A stretch of DNA of 5,166 bases, taken from the NCBI GenBank assembly GCA_045601285.1, contig JAZRZJ010000069.1, positions 1 to 5,166 on the forward strand, given 5' to 3'. A model generated the notes under the pieces. That model was not told where the DNA came from. It saw nothing but the letters and a program-made list of their open reading frames with translations, and searched no databases. Shown here piece after piece: positions 1-4,121 of the stretch. Made by a program: the position numbers and the translations under genes. Source of the DNA: F23-B02 sp045601285. GTDB taxonomy: Bacteria; Bacillota; Clostridia; Oscillospirales; Oscillospiraceae. Each line of letters starts with the position of its first letter. Positions within the stretch are counted from its first letter, which is position 1.

Positions 1-12
1 AAGGGGCATCAG

Positions 13-89
13 TGGCGACCGAGAAGGGACTTGAACCCTCGACCTCCGGCGTGACAGGCCGGCGTTCTAACCGACTGAACCACTCGGCC
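13..89 (-). tRNA. tRNA-Asp (anticodon GTC)
   Basis: Read on the minus strand this is a full 77-nt cloverleaf. The acceptor stem GGCCGAG pairs with CTCGGTC (one G-U pair). The D arm has GTTC/GAAC. The anticodon stem CCGGC/GCCGG encloses the loop CTGTCAC with anticodon GTC (Asp). The T arm carries GGTTCAAGTCC. A discriminator G precedes a genomically encoded CCA at 13-15. Discriminator G with anticodon GTC fits tRNA-Asp. It has its own promoter just upstream at 101-129. Only 12 nt follow it in the window, so I cannot tell whether further tRNAs are cotranscribed. Confidence 0.97.
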
Positions 90-100
90 ACGGCTTGATT

Positions 101-129
101 AATATAACAGATTACAATAAAATTGTCAA
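101..129 (-). promoter_or_regulatory. Promoter of the tRNA-Asp gene
   Basis: On the minus strand a perfect -35 TTGACA (124-129) is followed after exactly 17 nt by TATATT (101-106), one mismatch from the -10 consensus. The predicted start near 94-95 lies only about 5 nt before the mature tRNA 5' end at 89, so the precursor leader would be very short. This is a strong sigma-A type promoter, as expected for a stable RNA gene. Confidence 0.85.
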
Positions 130-146
130 CAGTTTTTAACGATTTT

Positions 147-296
147 TTATTTCTTTTTCTTTGCTGCCGCCTTTTTTGCCTTTCTCTCTTCTTCTTTCTT
201 TTTTTCGTATGCTTTTTTTGTGCCGGAATTAATAAGCATGGTTACAACAAAATATGCGATAACAACACAGATTGCGATAGATACCCATGTAGGCAT
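147..296 (-). CDS. Small single-pass membrane protein with Lys-rich tail (49 aa, unrecognised)
   Basis: This is a minus-strand ORF with ATG at 294-296 and TAA at 147-149. A strong Shine-Dalgarno GGAGG (305-309) lies 8 nt upstream of the ATG, and a near-consensus promoter at 409-437 would transcribe it. The protein starts MPTW. Residues about 5-22 form one hydrophobic segment, followed by NSGT. Residues 27-49 are almost all charged or Ala, with 12 Lys, one Arg and four Glu, ending KKKK. By the positive-inside rule the N-terminus would be outside and the Lys tail in the cytoplasm, perhaps forming a charged helix. I do not recognise the family and assign no function. It lies between a SEDS gene and a tRNA, facing the same way as both, but the terminator at 439-464 and its own promoter make it a separate unit. 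No clear terminator follows it, so transcripts could run into the tRNA gene. The promoter, RBS and sensible membrane topology make a chance ORF unlikely. Confidence 0.8.
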   Translation of the reverse strand: MPTWVSIAICVVIAYFVVTMLINSGTKKAYEKKKEEERKAKKAAAKKKK

Positions 297-402
297 AGTT
301 CGATCCTCCAACTGAATTTATTTGCATCTGTTCCGGTTACCCCGCAAGGAGCGAGGAACGGGCATTTAAATCTTTTATTTACTATGGAAGCGGAGCTTTC
401 AT
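297..402 (-). other. Structured 5' leader of the small membrane-protein gene
   Basis: If transcription starts about 7 nt after the -10 box at 409-414, the untranslated leader is about 105 nt, long for a 49-codon gene. It has no other plausible ORF and matches no riboswitch class I recognise. Short complementary segments exist (GTTCC at 330-334 with GGAAC at 355-359; CCCG at 341-344 region with CGGG at 359-362). The GGAGG at 305-309 is not obviously sequestered by them. Any regulatory role is inference. Confidence 0.35.
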
Positions 403-407
403 AGTAA
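379..407. repeat. 29-bp near-perfect inverted repeat at the transcription start (candidate operator)
   Basis: TTACTATG (379-386) and CATAGTAA (400-407) are perfect 8-bp arms. Inside them AAGC (388-391) and GCTT (395-398) pair around the centre GGA; the only imperfection is 387/399. It sits directly downstream of the -10 box at 409-414 and covers the predicted start of the minus-strand transcript. Part of one arm would lie upstream of the start, so a DNA-bound dimeric regulator fits better than an RNA hairpin. The outer half-sites match those in the padR promoter at 3762-3780. Confidence 0.55.
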
Positions 408-408
408 T

Positions 409-437
409 AATATACTTAAATACTCAAATGCTGTCAA
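409..437 (-). promoter_or_regulatory. Promoter of the small membrane-protein gene
   Basis: On the minus strand TTGACA (432-437, perfect -35) is separated by exactly 17 nt from TATATT (409-414, one mismatch from -10 consensus). It lies between the upstream terminator (439-464) and the small ORF. Start is predicted near 402. Its elements are the same as those of the tRNA-Asp promoter at 101-129. Confidence 0.8.
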
Positions 438-438
438 G

Positions 439-464
439 AAAAAGCAGGCATTTGCCTGCTTTTT
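439..464 (-). terminator. Intrinsic terminator of the rodA-like gene (possibly bidirectional)
   Basis: AAAAGCAGGC (440-449) and GCCTGCTTTT (454-463) form a 10-bp perfect stem around a 4-nt loop, with T-runs on either strand because of the A/T-symmetric ends. The stem begins within the stop codon of the minus-strand SEDS gene (463-465), so termination follows translation directly and insulates the small-gene promoter immediately beyond it. Confidence 0.9.
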
Positions 465-1599
465 ACTGTGTTGAAATTGTATAGCGCACGGGCTTCGGAC
501 GATACTTGACACCCGAAACGAGTCCGACAGCCGCATACAGCGCAACTATTGACGAGCCGCCGTAGCTCACAAAGGGAAGCGTTATGCCGATAACCGGAGT
601 GATGCCCATGCACATACCCACATTGATGAAGGTCTGGAAGGTAATAGCTGCCGCAACACCGAAGCAGATGAGCATACCGAAGGTGCTGCCGGAGCGTATA
701 CCAACGATGCAGCAGCGGATAATGATGACCATAAGGACAAGAAGCACAATAACGCAGGCAGCCATGCCCAGCTCCTCACCGATGGAGGCGAAGATACAGT
801 CGGTGTGCTTTGCCTCGATGTTGAGCTGACCGTTTCCGAGACCGACACCGTTCAGTCTGCCGCTCTTCATTGCGGTCATGGTGCGGGTTGTCTGCCAGCG
901 GATCCCCTCGCTGTTGGGGTCAATAGTGGGGTCATAGGGGGCAAGAATACGCTCACGCTGATATTCCTTCAGAACGAAGTTCCATGCCAAGGGAATTATT
1001 GCAACGCCTGCAGCGGCGCCTGCACCCAGCCAATACCAGGCAACGCCGCCTGCAATCATCAGCACGATGAAAATTGCCATGAAAATAAGAGCGGAGCCCA
1101 GGTCGCTTGTGACAACAAAGAGCAGAGCGAAAATGAAAAACCAGTGGCCCAGTAAAAGTGCCACGTTTTTTGGCTTGTCCAGCTCCTTGCGCTCTTTATA
1201 GAGGGAAATCTGCTTTGCCATAAGGACGATGAAGATAACCTTAACTATCTCTGAGGGCTGAACGCCGATACCGAGAAAACGATACCAGGCCGTATTGCCG
1301 AGGCTGTCGCCGGAGCCGAAGGGGATAAGCCCGAGAATGAAAACAACGCTGAAGGCCACGAGATATACCCACTTGTCAGCAATGAGGTCGGGGTCGATGA
1401 CGGTGAACAGCAGAAAAATGCCGATGCCGATGAACATGGACACGGTCTGAACTATTATATATTTTGTGCCGCCGTCTGTAACGCTGCTGATTGCAACGAT
1501 GCCAAAGAGAGTCAGCAGGGTGCAGATAATCAGCAGAAACAGGTCGGCGCGCTTGAGAAAGTTTCCTATATGGGTAATGCGGGAGGAACGCTTGTGCAT
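463..1599 (-). CDS. rodA: SEDS-family peptidoglycan glycosyltransferase, RodA-like
   Basis: SEDS proteins polymerise lipid II into glycan strands in the membrane together with a class B PBP; RodA serves elongation, FtsW division and SpoVE the spore cortex. This 378-residue protein has about ten hydrophobic segments. Visible signatures are WYRFLGIGVQPSEIVKV (about 105-121), the SDLGSALIF segment (about 165-173), QRERI (214-218), HTDCIFASIGEELG (265-278) with the Asp at 267 matching the catalytic Asp of the family, and PVIGITLPFVSYGGSS (about 335-350). The NVGM...G stretch before it looks more RodA-like than FtsW-like, but the subfamily is not certain. I chose ATG at 1597-1599, preceded by AAAGGCGG (1607-1614), over an in-frame TTG at 1624-1626 that lacks a ribosome site. 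The usual LPExHTD reads IEAKHTD here. The gene is monocistronic, divergent from tsaE, and ends in a terminator. Confidence 0.93.
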   Translation of the reverse strand: MHKRSSRITHIGNFLKRADLFLLIICTLLTLFGIVAISSVTDGGTKYIIVQTVSMFIGIGIFLLFTVIDPDLIADKWVYLVAFSVVFILGLIPFGSGDSLGNTAWYRFLGIGVQPSEIVKVIFIVLMAKQISLYKERKELDKPKNVALLLGHWFFIFALLFVVTSDLGSALIFMAIFIVLMIAGGVAWYWLGAGAAAGVAIIPLAWNFVLKEYQRERILAPYDPTIDPNSEGIRWQTTRTMTAMKSGRLNGVGLGNGQLNIEAKHTDCIFASIGEELGMAACVIVLLVLMVIIIRCCIVGIRSGSTFGMLICFGVAAAITFQTFINVGMCMGITPVIGITLPFVSYGGSSIVALYAAVGLVSGVKYRPKPVRYTISTQ

Positions 1600-1633
1600 G
1601 GGCTGACCGCCTTTCAAATCTGACAAAAGTTAT

Positions 1634-1650
1634 ATACAAGCAGCTTGTAT
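1634..1650. repeat. 17-bp perfect inverted repeat at the rodA-like gene start region
   Basis: ATACAAG (1634-1640) and CTTGTAT (1644-1650) are perfect 7-bp arms around CAG. The dyad overlaps the end of the proposed -10 box (1649-1654) and the expected start site of the minus-strand transcript, so it could be an operator. It could equally be chance in A/T-rich promoter DNA, or a leader hairpin if transcription starts further upstream. Confidence 0.4.
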
Positions 1651-1677
1651 TTTATCACACATTTTATCTTTACGCAA
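1649..1677 (-). promoter_or_regulatory. Probable promoter of the rodA-like gene
   Basis: On the minus strand TTGCGT (1672-1677, weak -35) lies 17 nt from TAAAAT (1649-1654, one mismatch from the -10 consensus). The predicted start near 1642 gives a leader of about 43 nt to the ATG at 1599. The -35 is poor, so the promoter may be weak or activated. It overlaps the promoter of the divergent tsaE gene. Confidence 0.5.
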
Positions 1678-1698
1678 TGCCGCAGGTTGTGGTATAAT
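1669..1698 (+). promoter_or_regulatory. Promoter of the tsaE-tsaB operon
   Basis: A perfect -10 TATAAT (1693-1698) is preceded by an extended -10 TG (TGG at 1690-1692). A four-of-six -35 match, TTTACG (1669-1674), lies 18 nt upstream. The start is predicted near 1705, giving a leader of about 42 nt to the TTG start. The -35 region physically overlaps the -35 of the divergent SEDS gene. Confidence 0.75.
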
Positions 1699-1732
1699 CC
1701 ATTTTTAGAGTAAACATTCCATGAATTTTTTG

Positions 1733-1739
1733 AAGGAGG
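1733..1739 (+). promoter_or_regulatory. Ribosome binding site that sets the TTG start of tsaE
   Basis: AAGGAGG at 1733-1739 is a full-strength Shine-Dalgarno 7 nt before TTG at 1747. No in-frame ATG lies close by, and the TsaE N-terminus aligns naturally from this TTG, so the non-ATG start is well supported. Confidence 0.85.
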
Positions 1740-1746
1740 GACAGGC

Positions 1747-2169
1747 TTGCGAACCTACATCAGTCGCAGCGAAGCTGAAACCGAGGCGATCGGCGAAAGC
1801 TTTGCCCGTGAAATACCGGACGGCAGCGTCATCGCCATGTACGGCGACCTCGGAGCAGGAAAAACCGCATTTGTGCGCGGCATGGCAAAGGGCATGGGCC
1901 TTGACTGCCGTGTGTCCAGTCCAACCTTTACCATAGTCAACGAATACCTCGGCGACAGAGAACTCATTCATTTCGATATGTACCGCCTCGGCAGCTCCGA
2001 TGAGCTTTTTGACATCGGCTGGGAGGACTATCTTGCCCGCGGCGCAGTTTGCGCTGTGGAGTGGAGTGAAAATGTTGACGACGCCTTCTTCGGAGATGAG
2101 ATCAAGCTCACCATTGAAAAGCTCTCCGACACCGAACGCAAGATTACAATTGAGGAGGGAGAAGCATAA
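1747..2169 (+). CDS. tsaE: tRNA t6A37 biosynthesis ATPase TsaE (YjeE)
   Basis: TsaE is the small P-loop ATPase of the bacterial TsaBDE complex, which transfers the threonylcarbamoyl group to A37 of tRNAs reading ANN codons; it resets or regulates the complex after each turnover. The 140-residue product has the normal family length. Visible features are the Walker A motif GDLGAGKT (33-40), the VSSPTFTIVNEY segment (56-67), the HFDMYRL motif (75-81) and a VEWSE strand near 104-108, all in the family order. Translation starts at TTG behind a strong ribosome site at 1733-1739. It is the first gene of an operon: its stop TAA shares one base with the tsaB start. The protein is cytoplasmic and normally essential or near-essential. 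Confidence 0.95.
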   Translation: MRTYISRSEAETEAIGESFAREIPDGSVIAMYGDLGAGKTAFVRGMAKGMGLDCRVSSPTFTIVNEYLGDRELIHFDMYRLGSSDELFDIGWEDYLARGAVCAVEWSENVDDAFFGDEIKLTIEKLSDTERKITIEEGEA

Positions 2170-2864
2170 TGCTGATTCTTGCCCTTGAATCCTCAGCGAA
2201 AGCCGCTTCTGTTGCCCTTGTGCGCGATGATGAAGTCATCGCACAGTACAGCCAGTGCTGCGGTCTTACCCACAGCTGCACCCTTCTTCCCATGGTGGAG
2301 GATATGCTGAAGAATACAGGCACTAAAATCAAGGACATAGACCTCATGGCCGTTGCTCACGGTCCGGGCTCCTTTACGGGAATACGCATCGGCGTTTCCA
2401 CTCTGAAGGGACTTGCCTGGGCGTCCGAAAAAAGCTGTGTGGGCGTTTCCACCCTTGAGGCAATGGCATGGCACGGCATCATGCGCGGCGGACTTGTGTG
2501 TCCCGTAATGGACGCAAGGCGCGGTCAGGTTTATAACGCCCTGTTTGAGATTGCCGAGGGCAAGCCGCAACGCCTTTGTTCCGACAGAGCAATTTCCCTT
2601 GAGGAGCTTAAAAATGAGCTTTCAGCCGACGGCCGCATTCCTCTGCTTGTGGGCGACGGCGCAAAGCTTACACACGATTACCTCACAAAAGAGGGAATAG
2701 ACTGTGTGCTTGCTCCCGCAAATCTGCTGTATCAGAGCGCCTGGGGCGTTGCAATGGCGGCACAGCAGCATGAAGCGGGTACAGCCGACGACCTGCTTCC
2801 CGTATATCTCCGTCTTTCCCAGGCAGAGCGTGAACGGCAGGAGAGAATGAACACCGAAGAATAA
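2169..2864 (+). CDS. tsaB: tRNA t6A37 biosynthesis protein TsaB (YeaZ)
   Basis: TsaB is the non-catalytic ASKHA-fold partner that dimerises with TsaD and is needed for threonylcarbamoyl transfer to tRNA A37. The protein has 231 residues, the usual family length. It begins with the phosphate-loop strand LALESS (4-9), then HSCTLLP (35-41), the hallmark GPGSFTGIRIG (65-75) and DARRGQVY (115-122). Its ATG overlaps the tsaE stop as TAATG, and GGAGG (2154-2158) lies 10 nt before it, so translational coupling is likely. In many Firmicutes rimI and/or tsaD follow; here the operon ends after tsaB, so tsaD must lie elsewhere. The C-terminal part is more variable, as is usual for the family. Confidence 0.95.
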   Translation: MLILALESSAKAASVALVRDDEVIAQYSQCCGLTHSCTLLPMVEDMLKNTGTKIKDIDLMAVAHGPGSFTGIRIGVSTLKGLAWASEKSCVGVSTLEAMAWHGIMRGGLVCPVMDARRGQVYNALFEIAEGKPQRLCSDRAISLEELKNELSADGRIPLLVGDGAKLTHDYLTKEGIDCVLAPANLLYQSAWGVAMAAQQHEAGTADDLLPVYLRLSQAERERQERMNTEE

Positions 2865-2875
2865 GCCGTTCCTCA

Positions 2876-2983
2876 TGCCTCCCTTGTTAAAGACTTGCAC
2901 CGTTAAGAAAACATGCCGGTGGCATGTTTTTAGGTGCAAGAAAGGCGTAGCCGTGGGACCGCGCTTGCGCGGTGGAGGGATTC
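2876..2983. repeat. Hairpin-rich intergenic element, probable interspersed repeat
   Basis: Between tsaB and upp the DNA carries several nested palindromes. Outer arms CTTGCACC (2894-2901) and GGTGCAAG (2933-2940) enclose the terminator hairpin. GGCGTAGCC (2944-2952) and ACCGCGC/GCGCGGT (2958-2964, 2967-2973) follow. The ends TGCCTCCC (2876-2883) and GGAGGGATTC (2974-2983) include complementary CCTCC/GGAGG. Read in reverse, GAATCCCTCC, CACGGCTACGCC and AACAAGGGAGGCA resemble short intergenic repeats I recall from gut Clostridia genomes; this is recall, not a search. No ORF is present. It looks like a REP- or MITE-like element that also serves as the tsaB terminator. Confidence 0.5.
2908..2931 (+). 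terminator. Intrinsic terminator after tsaB
   Basis: AAAACATGCC (2908-2917) and GGCATGTTTT (2921-2930) form a 10-bp perfect stem with a 3-nt loop, and the descending arm ends in a run of five T (2927-2931). A second pair of arms (2894-2901 with 2933-2940) surrounds it. It lies 43 nt after the tsaB stop and separates the tsa operon from upp. Confidence 0.8.
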
Positions 2984-2992
2984 ATATAAAAT
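2965..2992 (+). promoter_or_regulatory. Tentative promoter of upp
   Basis: TTGCGC (2965-2970) followed after 16 nt by TAAAAT (2987-2992) is a weak candidate that would start about 35 nt before the upp ATG. The -35 lies inside the repeat's last hairpin. An alternative -10 is the TATATATATA stretch at 3007-3016, for which I see no good -35. Some promoter is needed because a terminator precedes upp, but this placement is uncertain. Confidence 0.3.
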
Positions 2993-3033
2993 GAAAATAA
3001 GTAAGATATATATATACAGTTAGGAGATTTATC

Positions 3034-3663
3034 ATGAGTAAAGTATGCGTTTTTGACCACCCTCTTATCCAGCATAAGCTGTCTATCCTCCGTGACAGGA
3101 AAACCTCCGTCAAGGAATTTCGTGAGCTGATTTCCGAAATCGCAATGCTGATGTGCTTTGAGGCAACCCGCGACATGCCCACCGAAGAGGTTGAAATCGA
3201 AACTCCCGTCGCAAAGGCAACCGTAAAGCGCCTTGCAGGCAAGAAGGTTGCAATCGTTCCCATTCTCCGCGCAGGTCTCGGCATGGTTGACGGCATGGTA
3301 AGCATGATTCCCGCCGCAAAGGTCGGTCACGTAGGTCTCTTCCGCGACCCCGAAACCCTGGAGCCCGTAAAGTACTACTACAAGATGCCCCCCGATATTG
3401 AGGAGCGCGAGGTTATCGTTGTTGACCCCATGCTTGCAACCGGCGGCAGTGCATCTGCGGCAATCCAGTTCCTTAAGGAAGACGGCGTAAAGCATATCAA
3501 GCTCATGTGCATCATCGGCGCACCCGAAGGCATTGCACGTATGCAGGAAGACCACCCCGATGTTGACATTTTTGTCGCAGCAAAGGACTCTCACCTCAAC
3601 GAGCACGGCTACATCGTTCCCGGTCTGGGCGATGCAGGCGACCGCATCTTCGGCACCAAGTAA
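3034..3663 (+). CDS. upp: Uracil phosphoribosyltransferase
   Basis: Upp salvages uracil by joining it to PRPP to give UMP and pyrophosphate in the cytoplasm. The 209-residue length is standard. The sequence opens with VFDHPLIQHKLSILRD (6-21), contains ILRAGLGM (77-84), the PRPP-binding loop VVDPMLATGGSA (129-140), and ends with the uracil-binding GDAGDRIFGTK (199-209), all as in known UPRTs. The ATG at 3034 has AGGAG (3022-3026) 7 nt upstream. It is flanked by terminators on both sides and is therefore monocistronic. No uracil permease or pyrR-type leader is adjacent, and I see no attenuator in its short leader. Confidence 0.97.
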   Translation: MSKVCVFDHPLIQHKLSILRDRKTSVKEFRELISEIAMLMCFEATRDMPTEEVEIETPVAKATVKRLAGKKVAIVPILRAGLGMVDGMVSMIPAAKVGHVGLFRDPETLEPVKYYYKMPPDIEEREVIVVDPMLATGGSASAAIQFLKEDGVKHIKLMCIIGAPEGIARMQEDHPDVDIFVAAKDSHLNEHGYIVPGLGDAGDRIFGTK

Positions 3664-3678
3664 CAAAATCAGCAGCTT

Positions 3679-3711
3679 AACGGACACTTTTCTTTAAAAG
3701 TGTCCGTTTTT
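3679..3711 (+). terminator. Intrinsic terminator of upp
   Basis: AACGGACACTTTT (3679-3691) pairs perfectly with AAAAGTGTCCGTT (3696-3708) around the loop CTTT, with five T at 3707-3711. The 13-bp stem begins 15 nt after the upp stop. It isolates upp from the padR promoter. Confidence 0.95.
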
Positions 3712-3750
3712 CTTGAACTATAAATAATTAAATTTTTCACAAAATACCTC

Positions 3751-3779
3751 TTGACAAATAGTACTATGCAATGTATAGT
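3751..3779 (+). promoter_or_regulatory. Promoter of the padR-HAAS operon
   Basis: Perfect TTGACA (3751-3756) and TATAGT (3774-3779, one mismatch from -10 consensus) are separated by exactly 17 nt. The start is predicted near 3786, giving a leader of only about 18 nt before the ATG at 3804. The spacer and -10 are occupied by a dyad (3758-3780), so the promoter should be repressible. Confidence 0.88.
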
Positions 3780-3780
3780 A
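3758..3780. promoter_or_regulatory. Candidate PadR autoregulatory operator
   Basis: A 19-bp dyad at 3762-3780, TACTATGCA-A-TGTATAGTA, has eight of nine base pairs complementary around A3771. A second perfect palindrome, ATAGTACTAT (3758-3767), overlaps its left arm, so three ATAGTA/TACTAT half-sites lie in 23 bp. The dyad covers the promoter spacer and -10. PadR proteins are winged-helix dimers that commonly bind such dyads in their own promoters, so autorepression is the likely role; the assignment is inference from position and symmetry. Confidence 0.65.
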
Positions 3781-3803
3781 TTACGCGAAAGGGGGTATTC
3801 AAC

Positions 3804-4121
3804 ATGCTGGATCCGCAGATGAAACGCGGAATGATTGACGCCTGCGTGCTGAGTGTACTGTGTCGCGGTGAATCCCATGGATACAAAATAATTAAGGAGC
3901 TGTCACCGTGTATGGAGGTGTCAGAGTCCACGCTTTATCCCATACTGCGCAGACTGGAGACCGCCGGAATGCTGAATGTCCACTCGGTTGAGTATAACGG
4001 CCGGTTGAGAAAAATGTACAACATCACCTATCTCGGAAGGGCGCATCTTGACGAATTTCTTTCCAGTGAAGATGAGGTGCTTGGAATCTATAATTTTGTA
4101 AGGAGGCAGAGAGATGAATAA
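3804..4121 (+). CDS. PadR-family transcriptional regulator
   Basis: This is a 105-residue winged-helix DNA-binding protein of the short PadR type. Visible family features are the N-terminal helix KRGMIDACVLSVL (7-19), HGYKIIKEL (25-33), the recognition helix and wing region STLYPILRRLETAGML (42-57) and RKMYNITYLGR (69-79), followed by a short C-terminal dimerisation helix. I chose ATG at 3804, with AAAGGGGG (3788-3795) 8 nt upstream. An in-frame ATG at 3771 lies within the -10 region of the promoter and would be untranscribed. The gene overlaps the next one by 8 nt, so the two are translationally coupled. A dyad over its promoter suggests autorepression. PadR genes next to DUF1700/HAAS membrane proteins are a recurring Firmicutes pair, in which the HAAS protein is thought to modulate the regulator. 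The effector signal is unknown. Confidence 0.93.
   Translation: MLDPQMKRGMIDACVLSVLCRGESHGYKIIKELSPCMEVSESTLYPILRRLETAGMLNVHSVEYNGRLRKMYNITYLGRAHLDEFLSSEDEVLGIYNFVRRQRDE

Noticed and set aside
147..296. In-phase A-AAA-AAA and A-AAA-AAG heptamers in the small gene (codons 26-28, 31-33, 40-42) as programmed frameshift sites
   Set aside because: A Lys-rich tail gives such runs by composition alone; no stimulatory hairpin follows, and the -1 frame yields only another short basic tail ending near 133.
297..402. Riboswitch or T-box in the leader of the small gene
   Set aside because: I see no T-box or known riboswitch core sequence, and no terminator or anti-Shine-Dalgarno helix alternating with it.
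123..404. 93-codon plus-strand ORF rich in Phe/Cys/Leu
   Set aside because: It starts at a TTG within the tRNA promoter, lacks a ribosome site, and its Phe-rich part is the reverse complement of the Lys-rich tail of the minus-strand small gene.
2876..2983. CRISPR repeat or insertion sequence at the tsaB-upp gap
   Set aside because: There are no regularly spaced direct repeats and no transposase ORF; the palindromes fit a short non-coding repeat with a terminator.
2887..3687. Long minus-strand ORF of 266 codons antisense to upp
   Set aside because: It spans the intergenic repeat, upp and the upp terminator, has no ribosome site or recognisable domain, and is Cys/His/Gly-rich in the way of an antisense shadow of a strongly biased gene.
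3771..3803. Upstream in-frame ATG of padR adding 11 residues
   Set aside because: This ATG lies inside the promoter -10 region, lacks a ribosome site, and the ATG at 3804 has AAAGGGGG at ideal spacing with normal PadR homology from there.
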